A stretch of DNA of 8,514 nucleotides from Oscillospiraceae bacterium (GTDB taxonomy: Bacteria > Bacillota > Clostridia > Oscillospirales > Acutalibacteraceae), in the NCBI GenBank assembly GCA_019422905.1, contig JAHZCM010000047.1, positions 5,711 through 14,224 on the forward strand, given 5' to 3'. The notes under the pieces were generated by a model. That model did no database searches. It was given only the letters and a program-made list of their open reading frames with translations, and was not told the origin of the DNA. Below, piece after piece: positions 1-6,549 of this stretch. Positions within the stretch are counted from its first letter, which is position 1. Each line of letters opens with the position of its first letter. Made by a program: the position numbers and the translations under genes.

Positions 1-609
1 TGCGATCGTATACTGTCCGTCCCGCCAGATGCCGTACCATACGCCGTCGTAGGCATGATTCTCCGGTTCGTTCCACCGTCCCGCGCAGATCTGCCCGGGT
101 ACGTCGTCGTATTCCACGCTCCACATACTGCTCCGCAGCGCTTCTCTGGCGGGGTAAACCTCCGGGTCAAACTCCTTGGATATACCGTATACGACGGTTT
201 CATCCAGATCAATCATTCTGAAATCCATTTCCTTTGCTCCTTGAATTGTAATGCGAAAGGAGACGGGCGGATATACCTTGAGCGTGCCGATGTGCTTTCT
301 GGCCTGCGTGGGCGTTACGTGATGCTGCCTGACAAACGCCCTGAAAAAGGCGTCCGCACCGGCATAGCCGTATTTTACGGCGATGTCCATGACGCGCGCG
401 CGGCTTTGCTGCAGATCATAAGCGGCGAGCGTCAGCCGCCGGCAGCGGACATATTCCGCCAGCGTCATGCCCGTCATATAGCTGAAAAAGCGCAGAAAGC
501 TGTCCTCCGTGATGCAGGCAATCCGTGCGGCTTCCCCCGGGCAGATCTCCCCGCACAGGTTTTGCTCGATGTACGCCACGGCGTCGTTCAGCTGCTTGAG
601 CATATCCAT
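1..609 (-). CDS. AraC-family transcriptional regulator with GyrI-like effector domain (partial, C-terminus off window)
   Basis: The frame is open from an ATG at 609 to the left edge, giving 203 residues without a stop. Residues about 8-107 form the double helix-turn-helix DNA-binding domain of AraC/XylS proteins. The second half shows the typical pattern DIAVKYGYAGADAFFRAF (about 75-92) followed by VTPTQARK (98-105). From about residue 129 (MDFRMIDLDETVVYGISKEF) the sequence matches the start of a GyrI-like/AraC effector-binding domain, which in this family binds small, often hydrophobic, molecules. The DNA-binding domain comes first, as in Rob-type and multidrug-sensing regulators. The start is supported by GGAAAGGAGAG about 7 nt upstream; a second ATG lies two codons in. 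The target is unknown. The serine dehydratase gene lies upstream in the same direction, but a terminator-like hairpin separates them. Family assignment is firm; the inducer is not known. Confidence 0.9.
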   Translation of the reverse strand, partial: MDMLKQLNDAVAYIEQNLCGEICPGEAARIACITEDSFLRFFSYMTGMTLAEYVRCRRLTLAAYDLQQSRARVMDIAVKYGYAGADAFFRAFVRQHHVTPTQARKHIGTLKVYPPVSFRITIQGAKEMDFRMIDLDETVVYGISKEFDPEVYPAREALRSSMWSVEYDDVPGQICAGRWNEPENHAYDGVWYGIWRDGQYTIA

Positions 610-633
610 CTGCAATCTCTCCTTTCCGCATTC

Positions 634-664
634 ACTATATCACAAGAACAAATTCAATGTCCGA
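634..664 (-). promoter_or_regulatory. Possible promoter of the AraC-type gene
   Basis: Reading the minus strand, a -10-like TATAGT lies at 639-634, preceded by a loose -35-like CGGACA at 664-659. The spacing is 19 nt, longer than ideal; using the overlapping TGATAT as -10 gives 16 nt. It sits in an AT-rich patch just upstream of the ribosome binding site. The match is weak and is offered only as the best candidate in this gap. Confidence 0.3.
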
Positions 665-691
665 CTTTTTGGGGGCGGGCCGTACAGGAAA

Positions 692-720
692 GAGCCGCAA
701 TGCGCGCGGCATCACGGCTC
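692..720 (-). terminator. Probable intrinsic terminator of the L-serine dehydratase gene
   Basis: On the minus strand GAGCCG (720-715) pairs with CGGCTC (697-692). An inner ATGC/GCAT stem sits around a short CG-rich loop, and the hairpin is followed by TTTCC. It lies 13 nt past the stop codon of the serine dehydratase gene. The U-tract is short, so termination may be partial. Confidence 0.55.
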
Positions 721-725
721 CTTGG

Positions 726-742
726 AAACGGCTCAGCCGTTT
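726..742. repeat. Perfect inverted repeat whose loop is the sdaA stop codon
   Basis: AAACGGC (726-732) and GCCGTTT (736-742) are perfect complements. The three loop bases are exactly the TGA stop of the minus-strand serine dehydratase gene. On the plus strand the hairpin is followed by a run of five T (740-744), so it resembles a terminator for plus-strand transcripts. On the minus strand it lies directly ahead of the larger hairpin at 692-720. Confidence 0.6.
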
Positions 743-1941
743 TTAGCGTTGTAATATTTTGCGAGGCCGCCCTCCCCGGTTTCCCGGTACTTGGAGAACA
801 GATCGCGGCCCGTTTCGTACATCGTGTTGACGACGACGTCAAACGAGATCTTTCGCGTATACGTGAGAAAATTCGCGAGGCTCAGCGCGTTGATCGCGCG
901 CATGGCGGCCACGGCGTTGCGCTCGATGCAGGGGATCTGCACCAGCCCGCGCACCGGGTCGCAGGTGAGGCCGAGGTGATGCTCCATCGCGACCTCGGCG
1001 GCATATTCGATCTGGTCCAGCTCCATGCCGTGCAGCTCGGCGAGCGCGGCGGCGGCCATGGAGCACGCGCTGCCGATTTCCGCTTGGCAGCCGCATTCCG
1101 CGCCGCTGATGGAGGCGTTCGTCTTGATGAGATTTCCGATGATGCCGCCTGCGGCAAGCGCGCGCAAAATCTCCGTATCGGAAAATCCCCGGCGTTCCTG
1201 CATATAGAGCAGCACGGAGGGCAGCACGCCGCATGCGCCGCAGGTCGGCGCGGTGACGATGACGCCGCCGGAGGCGTTTTCCTCGCTGACCGCGTAGGCA
1301 TAGGCGCAGACAAGCCGGTTTTCGCGTGTCTCCGCGCTCTCGTCCATGTGCTTTTGGCGGTAAAGCATCTTTGCCTTGCGCTGCACGTCCAGCCCGCCGC
1401 GGAGCGTTCCCTCGGTCTCCAGGCCGCGGGCCACGGCGCTCTTCATGGTTCTCCAGACCGCGGCCAGATACAGCCAGATGCCGTCGCCCTCGCAAAGCTC
1501 GACGTATTGCCACAAGCGGATGCGGTTTTCCTCGCAGTATGCCTTGATGTCCGCAAAGGTGGAGAGCGGGTAAACGTCGGAAGGGGTGTCGGGCGCCTCG
1601 CCCTCCACCAGAATCTTGCCGCCGCCCACGCTGATGACACGCTCAAAATCGACGGCCTCACCGCCTTTCAGCGCCGTCAGCTCCATCGTGTTCGGGTGGG
1701 AAAGCGGCTTGTCCGAAAGGTCGAACCGGATATCCACCGGGCGGGGCGCAAAGGTTTTTTCAAGGATAACGTCGGTCAGGTGCCCCGGACCGGTTTTGGC
1801 AAGGGAGCCGTACAGCGTGACGATGAAGCCGTCGGCAAAGAGATTTTTTTCCTTGAAGCGCTTTGCGGCGCGCTCCGGCCCCATGGTGTGTGAGCTTGAT
1901 GGCCCGGTCCCGATTCTGTAAAGTTCCTTCAGTGATTCCAT
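733..1941 (-). CDS. sdaA: L-serine ammonia-lyase (L-serine dehydratase), iron-sulfur dependent, single-chain
   Basis: Converts L-serine to pyruvate and ammonia in the cytoplasm using a [4Fe-4S] cluster. The 402-aa length fits the single-chain form, in which an N-terminal beta-type domain precedes the catalytic alpha-type domain. Diagnostic motifs are GTGPSSSHTMGP at residues 11-22 and APTCGACGVLPS at 231-242. The cysteines C285, C327 and C338 are 42 and 11 residues apart, the same spacing I recall for the cluster ligands C343/C385/C396 of Legionella L-serine dehydratase. No cysteine follows C338, so a C-terminal cysteine 'tail' ligand is absent. The ATG at 1941 is preferred: GGAAAGGA lies about 11 nt upstream and family members begin right at this motif. 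An ATG at 1953 is possible but abuts the ribosome binding site. More upstream starts fall across the promoter. The gene appears monocistronic. Confidence 0.96.
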   Translation of the reverse strand: MESLKELYRIGTGPSSSHTMGPERAAKRFKEKNLFADGFIVTLYGSLAKTGPGHLTDVILEKTFAPRPVDIRFDLSDKPLSHPNTMELTALKGGEAVDFERVISVGGGKILVEGEAPDTPSDVYPLSTFADIKAYCEENRIRLWQYVELCEGDGIWLYLAAVWRTMKSAVARGLETEGTLRGGLDVQRKAKMLYRQKHMDESAETRENRLVCAYAYAVSEENASGGVIVTAPTCGACGVLPSVLLYMQERRGFSDTEILRALAAGGIIGNLIKTNASISGAECGCQAEIGSACSMAAAALAELHGMELDQIEYAAEVAMEHHLGLTCDPVRGLVQIPCIERNAVAAMRAINALSLANFLTYTRKISFDVVVNTMYETGRDLFSKYRETGEGGLAKYYNAKNG

Positions 1942-1983
1942 GGCCGCGGCCATCCTTTCCCTGCAAGTGTATGTATCAGTATT

Positions 1984-2012
1984 ATTATACAATTCACGGA
2001 CAAAAATGTACA
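1984..2012 (-). promoter_or_regulatory. Sigma-A-type promoter of the L-serine dehydratase gene
   Basis: On the minus strand a perfect -10 TATAAT lies at 1989-1984 and a -35-like TGTACA (4 of 6) at 2012-2007, separated by 17 nt. Transcription would start near 1977, giving a short leader of about 36 nt. The leader is too short for a known riboswitch. AT-rich sequence at 2041-2080 lies further upstream and could serve as an UP-like region. Confidence 0.7.
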
Positions 2013-2085
2013 GATGCCCGCGAGCGGTGCACACAATAAAGTTTTTTGCCTGAAATTCGGAAAAATTGTCCAAAACATACGAAAG

Positions 2086-2108
2086 CCGGGGAAGCCGCAG
2101 CGCCCCGG
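2086..2108 (-). terminator. Hairpin terminator after the NTF2-like gene (possibly bidirectional)
   Basis: CCGGGG (2086-2091) pairs with CCCCGG (2103-2108) around an 11-nt loop. It lies 13 nt past the stop of the minus-strand gene at 2122. The minus-strand tail is CTTTC, which is weak. The plus-strand tail is TTTT, which is somewhat better. It plausibly closes the 2122-5714 transcription unit. Confidence 0.6.
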
Positions 2109-2121
2109 TTTTCCACGGATT

Positions 2122-2493
2122 CTATTGTCCGTAAGGGAAAACGTGCTCCGCCTTGGACTGGAATTCCCTGAGTGCGGTAATTTTCCCGGCTTCGTCAAAT
2201 TCAATCAGCGATACGCCGTCAAAGCCGTCCGTCACACCGTCGTAAATGCATCGGAAAAACCACTCCACGGCATAGGTATTCCCCTGATGCAGGATGCGCT
2301 TGATTCTCCATTCTAACACGCGCCCGTGCGGCTGCCAGTCCAAAAACCAACGCAGAATCTGACGGATGCCCCGGTATTCCGGCCCGTAGCACTCGCTGTA
2401 AACGATGTTTTCGGCAAAAAAATCACCGAGGCGGCTGCTGTCCGCGTCCACCCAGGATTGAAAATAGAGGCGGATAATTTCTTCGTGTTTCAT
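2122..2493 (-). CDS. SnoaL/NTF2-like small protein
   Basis: A 123-aa protein with the cone-shaped NTF2/SnoaL-like fold pattern. It has an N-terminal helix (EEIIRLYFQSWVDADSSRL, 4-22), then DFFAENIVYSECYGPEYRG (24-42), and later strands such as TYAVEWFFRCIYDG (73-86) and GVSLIEFDEAGKITALREF (93-111). Such domains act as polyketide cyclases, isomerases or simple ligand binders, or have unknown roles. No catalytic residue pattern identifies the substrate. The ATG at 2493 is chosen because GGAAGGGG lies about 7 nt upstream and the helix starts there; a start at 2556 would add residues unlike the family. It is the last gene of the block that includes PHP and MBL hydrolases, 72 nt after the PHP gene. 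Confidence 0.8.
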   Translation of the reverse strand: MKHEEIIRLYFQSWVDADSSRLGDFFAENIVYSECYGPEYRGIRQILRWFLDWQPHGRVLEWRIKRILHQGNTYAVEWFFRCIYDGVTDGFDGVSLIEFDEAGKITALREFQSKAEHVFPYGQ

Positions 2494-2504
2494 ATCGCTT
2501 CCCC

Positions 2505-2554
2505 TTCCGGTGCCCGGCGTACCGGAGAAAATTTCCGGCACATATTTCCGGTGC
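2505..2554. repeat. Clustered TTCCGG(T/C) repeats between the PHP and NTF2-like genes
   Basis: TTCCGGTGC occurs at 2505-2513 and again at 2546-2554, with a near copy TTCCGGCA at 2533-2540. A CCGGA (2522-2526) and TCCGG (2534-2538) can pair into a 5-bp hairpin. One copy overlaps the ribosome binding site of the NTF2-like gene. Function is unknown; the cluster may be a processing or translation-coupling structure in the operon mRNA. Confidence 0.4.
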
Positions 2555-2565
2555 ATATGGCTTGC

Positions 2566-3264
2566 TTATTCCTCTATAACGCCGTTTATGATGCAGCGCC
2601 CGTCGTGGCGGAAAAGCGCTTCGACGAGCGCCGCGCCGGATTCAATCTTATACGGGAACGCCATGCCCGCCATGCCGAGGCCTGCGCTGCATGCCCAATG
2701 CTCGTCGCCGCCGCTCGTGCGGTAAAGCCCGTGCTCCTTCGCATAGCGCTCGGCGCGCGCGTTCCATGCGGGCTGGTTGTAGAAATTGAAGACCTCCACG
2801 GCGTCCAGACATTCCGGGCGGGGCATCACATCCGGGTTGATGTACGAAGCCTCCCGGAACGGGTGCGCCTGCGAGATAAAGCCGCCCGCCGCGTGTACGG
2901 CAGCGGCGTACTCGTCAAGCGGATATTGGTCAAGATCCGGGTGTGCGAGCAGGAAGCCGAGATCAATGCCGTAGGTCAGAACCTCCTTGCCGTCGCCGTA
3001 GGCGTGCTCAATGCCGAAAAACACCGAGAAATCCTTGTCCGCGGCGTATTCTGCCGCACGCCGGTACGCGTCCCAATAGGCGCGTATCTTCTGCTCCCAC
3101 GGCAGGCTGCGGTCCACCGCCGTGTTGCCGCGCAGGAAGTGGTTTGTGAAGCACATGCCGCTGTAGCCGGCGCGGCGGTACGCGTCGACCATCTCCTCCG
3201 GCGTGCTGCGCGCGCAGGCGCTGCACAGGCGGTCGTGTGCATGAAACTCGTATTTATAAAACAT
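2566..3264 (-). CDS. PHP-domain metal-dependent hydrolase (histidinol-phosphatase-like)
   Basis: A 232-aa PHP-domain protein of the kind annotated as metal-dependent phosphoesterase. The metal-ligand pattern is present in order: EFHAHD with H8 and H10, TNHF with H42, GIEH with E86, SQAHPFR with H134, and SGGDEHW with D187 and H189. The N-terminal stretch HAHDRLCSACARSTPEEMV followed by RRAGYSGMCFTNH is typical of the clostridial members. These enzymes cleave phosphate esters with a trinuclear metal centre, but the substrate of this subgroup is not known. Nothing nearby belongs to histidine biosynthesis, so HisK is unlikely. The start at 3264 has AAAGGA about 10 nt upstream. It follows the MBL gene by 17 nt, so the two are probably co-transcribed. 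Confidence 0.88.
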   Translation of the reverse strand: MFYKYEFHAHDRLCSACARSTPEEMVDAYRRAGYSGMCFTNHFLRGNTAVDRSLPWEQKIRAYWDAYRRAAEYAADKDFSVFFGIEHAYGDGKEVLTYGIDLGFLLAHPDLDQYPLDEYAAAVHAAGGFISQAHPFREASYINPDVMPRPECLDAVEVFNFYNQPAWNARAERYAKEHGLYRTSGGDEHWACSAGLGMAGMAFPYKIESGAALVEALFRHDGRCIINGVIEE

Positions 3265-3281
3265 ATTCAGGATTCCTTTCT

Positions 3282-4016
3282 TTACCGGACGTCTCCGGAG
3301 AATTCGGCAAGCGCCCCGCGCAGGTAAACGAGCTCACCGGCCTTTGTCGCGGGTGCGCTGTGCCCGGGGAGAAAATGTACGAAGTCGAGTGATTCCAGAT
3401 ACTCGATCAGCGCGCGGAGCCGGTGGGGATCATACCGTCCAGCGTTGTCGTAATCATCCTCGCATGCCGCGTCGCCGGCGGCGAGCGTTTTCTCCTCCGG
3501 GATGTAGATGAACAGCGCGTCGCGCGAGTGCGGGGAATCGCGGTGCTCCAAAAGACAGTGCACACCGCCGAGGTCAATCTTCACGCGGTCAAAGACCGAA
3601 AGACTTGCGGGGACGACGCGGATATCCGAGAGCGCCGGATATTCGAGGCGGATGCACGCGTTGCAGAACTCGATATCCTCGCCGGATTTTTCGCGCGCAT
3701 CCATCGCGTCACGAGTCCACGTCCAGCCTTGTACGGCGCGGAGCTTTTCGTTCGTCGCAGCGGAAGCGATCGTCAGGCCCGGCACGCTGTGCAGTGCGAA
3801 GCTGTGGTCCCAGTGCCAGTGCGTGACGGCGGTGAAGTCCGGCGCACGCAGCCCGGCGGCTGCGAGTGCGGCATAGAATTTTCTGCGGTGCGCGTCGGAG
3901 CTGCCCGCGTCCACGGCGAGACTGTACCGGTCTCCGCAGATATAATAGAGCGCGGGCCGGTCGGTTTCTTCCTCATGCGGCAGATAAAAGATGCGATGAG
4001 TCAACCGCTTCAGCAT
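3282..4016 (-). CDS. MBL-fold metallo-hydrolase
   Basis: A 244-aa metallo-beta-lactamase-fold protein. The HxHxDH signature is THWHWDH with H66, H68, D70 and H71. Further ligands appear to be H163 (SPHSRDA), D182 (AAGDAA) and H219 (LPGHS), so both metal sites look complete. The N-terminal strand pattern RYSLAVDAGSS (30-40) fits the glyoxalase II/Zn-hydrolase branch of the superfamily. There is no signal peptide, so it acts in the cytoplasm. The substrate cannot be told: thioesters, lactones and phosphodiesters are all possible in this fold. The ATG at 4016 comes one base after the stop of the DUF896 gene, with AAGGAA inside that gene as ribosome binding site, so translation of the two is likely coupled. 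Confidence 0.9.
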   Translation of the reverse strand: MLKRLTHRIFYLPHEEETDRPALYYICGDRYSLAVDAGSSDAHRRKFYAALAAAGLRAPDFTAVTHWHWDHSFALHSVPGLTIASAATNEKLRAVQGWTWTRDAMDAREKSGEDIEFCNACIRLEYPALSDIRVVPASLSVFDRVKIDLGGVHCLLEHRDSPHSRDALFIYIPEEKTLAAGDAACEDDYDNAGRYDPHRLRALIEYLESLDFVHFLPGHSAPATKAGELVYLRGALAEFSGDVR

Positions 4017-4017
4017 A

Positions 4018-4224
4018 TTATTTTTCCTTTTTCTTCAGTGCGTGCTCGCGGCCGTCTCCGTCTGCAAGCACGATGTTATCGAGCTGGGCGCGCAGGCTCT
4101 GGCGGTACGCGGCGATGTATTCGGCGCGCAGCTTCTGCTGCTCCGTCTTTTCGGCGTCGCTCAGGCCCTCGGCCTTTGCCTTGCGGGCGAGAAAATTGAT
4201 GCGGTCGATCTTGCTTTGTTCCAT
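4018..4224 (-). CDS. DUF896 (YnzC/UPF0291-like) small protein
   Basis: A 68-aa charged helical protein. The stretches IDRINFLARKAKAEGLSDAE (6-25) and EQQKLRAEYIAAYRQSLRAQ (28-47) match the DUF896 family. In Bacillus subtilis the member YnzC is a helical hairpin encoded in the SOS-induced yneA operon; its molecular role is unknown. The C-terminal tail after residue 51 is charged (HALKKKEK). The start at 4224 is chosen because GGAAAGG lies about 10 nt upstream and the family begins here. A longer reading to 4482 would overlap the MATE gene. No LexA-type site (GAAC-N4-GTTC) is seen upstream. It lies between the MATE and MBL genes, with 47 nt and 1 nt gaps. Confidence 0.88.
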   Translation of the reverse strand: MEQSKIDRINFLARKAKAEGLSDAEKTEQQKLRAEYIAAYRQSLRAQLDNIVLADGDGREHALKKKEK

Positions 4225-4243
4225 CGTAATACTGCCTTTCCGC

Positions 4244-4257
4244 AAGCCGTACGGCTT
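4244..4257. repeat. 14-bp perfect palindrome between MATE and DUF896 genes
   Basis: AAGCCGTACGGCTT is fully self-complementary and sits about 20 nt upstream of the DUF896 start, 14 nt after the MATE stop codon. It could be a protein-binding operator or, in RNA, a short hairpin. It has no U-tract, so it is not a convincing terminator. Confidence 0.55.
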
Positions 4258-4271
4258 ACTGTTTATTTCGG

Positions 4272-5714
4272 TTATTCCGCGGCGGTCGGCGCCGTTTCTG
4301 CCGGTTCCTCTGCTTCCGCGTGATCGGCCACGATGTTTTTGGCCCAGATGCCGGAGCGCAGCAGGAGAATGCCGATGACGACCTTGAAGATGTCGGCGAA
4401 CTGTACGCAGAAATAAACCCAGATGACCGGTATCGTCGTGAAGCGGCAGAGGAAAAATGCGATGGGCAGCGGAAGCACCCATGTGTATACGCAGTCAAAC
4501 AGGAAGGTGATGAGGGTCTTGCCGCCGGAGCGGATCGTAAAATACGTGACATGCGCGAAGGACTGGATCGGCAGCGCCGCGCCCGCCACGAGCAGAAGCT
4601 GCGTCGTCAGCGAGCGGACGGCAGGCTCCGTATTGTAGATCAGCGGAATAAACGGCGAGGAGATGGCGATCAGTATGCCCACGCCGATATGCAGCACGAC
4701 GGTGAAGAACAGCAGCTTGTTGTCCGTGCGCTTGGCTTCTTCGATTTCCCCGGCGCCGAGCTGCTGCCCAATCAGGATGGAAACGGCGTTGCCCATGGCG
4801 AACATGATGACGCAGAACAGGTTCCACACGGTTCCGGCGATGTTCGTTGCGGCAACAACCGTGAGGCCGCGGGTGGAATAGCTCTGGTTGACCATCGTGG
4901 TGCCGACGCTCCAAAGCAGCTCGTTCAACAGCAGGGGCGTGCCGGTGATAAGAATTTTCTTCACGATGTCGCGGGGGATGGACAGGCTTTTATAGGCGCC
5001 CACAATAAACCGGTATTTTTCCGGATGCCGGTGCGTCTGCACAATCAGATAGACGGCCTCCACGTAACGGGAAACGACCGTCGCGACCGCCGCGCCCACA
5101 ACGCCGAGCCGCGGCGCGCCGAAATGGCCGAAAATCAGGACGTAATTCAAAATGAGGTTTGTCAGGATGGCGATGATGCTGGCGGTCATCGGGGAAACGG
5201 TTTCTCCGGTTTCCCGCAGCGAGCTGGAATAGGCCTGCGAAAGGGCAAAGGGCAAAAGGCCGAAAAGCATGACGAACAGGTAGGATTTCGCCTCCTGAAG
5301 CGTCAGCGCAAGGTCGCCGCCGGAGCCGTCGTCGCTGAGAAACAGAGAGATCAGCGGGTCTCCGAAAAGCGCCAGCACGGTGATCGCGAGCACGGTCATC
5401 AGCATGCCGAGAATAATCTTAAAGCGGAAAGCGGCGCGCACGCCGTGATGGTCGCCCTTGCCGTAAAACTGCGCGCCGAAAATCGAAGCGCCCGCAAGGC
5501 CGCCGAAAATCGTCAGGTTAAAGACAAACAAAAGCTGGTTGACGATCGCGACGCCGGACATGGATTCCGTGCCGAGCCGGCCGACCATGACGTTGTCGAG
5601 CAGGCTGACAAAGCTCGTGACGCCCTGCTGGATGATCATCGGGATCACGAGCACCAGCAGATTGCGGTAAAACGCCCGGTCGCCGATAAAGGTTTCCCTG
5701 AATTTTTTGAACAT
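4272..5714 (-). CDS. MATE-family efflux transporter
   Basis: A 480-aa integral membrane protein with about twelve hydrophobic helices in two homologous halves, the normal size and layout for MATE exporters. These couple Na+ or H+ entry to expulsion of cationic drugs, dyes or metabolites. Family motifs include SLLDNVMVGRLG (37-48), IFGAQFYGKGD (78-88), LRETGETVSP (166-175) and its second-half counterpart ILIGQQLGAGE (313-323). The C-terminus carries an acidic, Ala/Thr/Pro-rich soluble tail (465-480). The start at 5714 has a strong GGGAGGAAAATC ribosome binding site. It is the first gene of the block running down to 2122. No convincing promoter is visible in the 88-nt gap upstream; a weak TTGGGG-N17-TTAAAT is the best match. 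The substrate cannot be predicted. Confidence 0.95.
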   Translation of the reverse strand: MFKKFRETFIGDRAFYRNLLVLVIPMIIQQGVTSFVSLLDNVMVGRLGTESMSGVAIVNQLLFVFNLTIFGGLAGASIFGAQFYGKGDHHGVRAAFRFKIILGMLMTVLAITVLALFGDPLISLFLSDDGSGGDLALTLQEAKSYLFVMLFGLLPFALSQAYSSSLRETGETVSPMTASIIAILTNLILNYVLIFGHFGAPRLGVVGAAVATVVSRYVEAVYLIVQTHRHPEKYRFIVGAYKSLSIPRDIVKKILITGTPLLLNELLWSVGTTMVNQSYSTRGLTVVAATNIAGTVWNLFCVIMFAMGNAVSILIGQQLGAGEIEEAKRTDNKLLFFTVVLHIGVGILIAISSPFIPLIYNTEPAVRSLTTQLLLVAGAALPIQSFAHVTYFTIRSGGKTLITFLFDCVYTWVLPLPIAFFLCRFTTIPVIWVYFCVQFADIFKVVIGILLLRSGIWAKNIVADHAEAEEPAETAPTAAE

Positions 5715-5742
5715 GATTTTCCTCCCGAAAATTTAAAATAAA

Positions 5743-5770
5743 CCGGCTGCACGCCCCAATGCGGCGCCGG
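5743..5770 (-). terminator. Possible terminator or attenuator between HAD and MATE genes
   Basis: On the minus strand CCGG (5770-5767) pairs with CCGG (5746-5743), with an inner CGCC/GGCG-type stem (5752-5755 with 5763-5766). The hairpin is followed by TTTATTTT. It begins 33 nt past the HAD stop. The stem is interrupted, so it may terminate only partly and let some transcription continue into the MATE gene. Confidence 0.45.
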
Positions 5771-5802
5771 CGGTACGTCAGAATAAGCGGAAAGCAGATG
5801 CG

Positions 5803-6510
5803 CTAAAGCGCGTGTTCTCCATCCTCCGGCGGCAGAAGCTTGCCGAGCAATGCCGTATAGTCCGGAATACAGCGGTCGCACAGCGCGAGAAAGGCCGCGC
5901 GCTCCTGCACCGGCTGTTCCGGGTCCAGAACGCCGACCACGGAAAATCCGGCATTTTTCGCGGTCTGCGCCGCGTAGAGCGCGTCCTCGAACACGACGCA
6001 TTCCTCCGGCTCTGCGCCGAAATCCGAGGCGCATTTTATGTAAATGTCCGGAACCTCCTTGCTTTTGCCGATGGTGGCGCAGCTTTCCGCCGCGTCGATA
6101 TACGGCGCGAGCCCGAGCCGCTCGAGCGCGGGCCAGAGCGAATCCAAATCGGACGCCGTGGCGACGGCGGTGCGGATGCCGTGCGCCCTGAGTGCCCGCA
6201 CGAAAGCGGCTGCGCCCGGTACCTCCGGCACCTCGGTGCGGTATTTTTCCCGCGCAAGGCCGACAATCTCGGCGATGATCTCCTCCACTGTGCCGGGCAC
6301 GCCGAATACGTCCCGGTAATATGCCGCGCACTGCTCCAGGCACATGCCGTCCAGCACGCTGCAAAGCTCAGGCGGCATCGTAAAGCCTTTCAGATCCGCG
6401 TATTCATAGTCGATGCCGTGCCACATCGGCATGCTGTTCACCAGCGTGCCGTCCACGTCGAAAATCACCACCCGGATTTTATGCGGCGAGCCGGCTTTTC
6501 CCGGCAGCAT
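5803..6510 (-). CDS. HAD-superfamily hydrolase, subfamily IA (phosphatase/beta-phosphoglucomutase-like)
   Basis: A 235-aa cytoplasmic HAD enzyme. Motif I is VIFDVDGTLVNSMPMW (15-30) with nucleophile D18 and acid/base D20. Motif II is ATAS (117-120). The motif III lysine lies in GKSKEVPDIY (148-157). Motif IV is VVFEDALYAAQTAKNAG (172-188) with E175 and D176. The helical cap between motif I and motif II (about 30-95) makes it a C1-cap, subfamily IA member, the group that includes phosphoglycolate phosphatases and beta-phosphoglucomutases. NSMPMW after motif I resembles the phosphoglucomutase-like branch, but the substrate is not fixed. The start at 6510 has GAAGGGAG about 9 nt upstream. The longer reading to 6606 is excluded because it would run through the promoter at 6578-6606. 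Confidence 0.92.
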   Translation of the reverse strand: MLPGKAGSPHKIRVVIFDVDGTLVNSMPMWHGIDYEYADLKGFTMPPELCSVLDGMCLEQCAAYYRDVFGVPGTVEEIIAEIVGLAREKYRTEVPEVPGAAAFVRALRAHGIRTAVATASDLDSLWPALERLGLAPYIDAAESCATIGKSKEVPDIYIKCASDFGAEPEECVVFEDALYAAQTAKNAGFSVVGVLDPEQPVQERAAFLALCDRCIPDYTALLGKLLPPEDGEHAL

Positions 6511-6549
6511 AGGCAGCACTCCCTTCTCAAAAGTGTCCAAAGACAAAAA

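Noticed and set aside
55..1893. 612-codon open frame on the plus strand opposite the AraC-type and serine dehydratase genes
   Set aside because: It spans two confidently identified minus-strand genes and the gap between them, has low-complexity Arg/Ala/His-rich composition and no recognisable domain. It is the usual antisense shadow of GC-rich codon use.
1942..2121. Possible riboswitch or T-box upstream of the serine dehydratase gene
   Set aside because: The predicted leader is only about 36 nt and shows no T-box, glycine-riboswitch or other known aptamer motif.
2326..4199. Long plus-strand frames (2326-3327 and 3423-4199) opposite the PHP and MBL genes
   Set aside because: The minus-strand proteins carry complete metal-ligand motifs; the plus frames are compositionally biased shadows without a ribosome binding site or domain.
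4320..5741. 473-codon open frame on the plus strand antisense to the MATE gene
   Set aside because: It mirrors the MATE gene almost end to end and encodes a highly charged, His/Asp/Arg-rich polypeptide with no domain. The MATE reading has clear helices and family motifs.
5715..5802. Separate promoter for the MATE gene
   Set aside because: Only a weak TTGGGG-N17-TTAAAT match was found, overlapping a terminator-like hairpin, so it is not listed as a feature.
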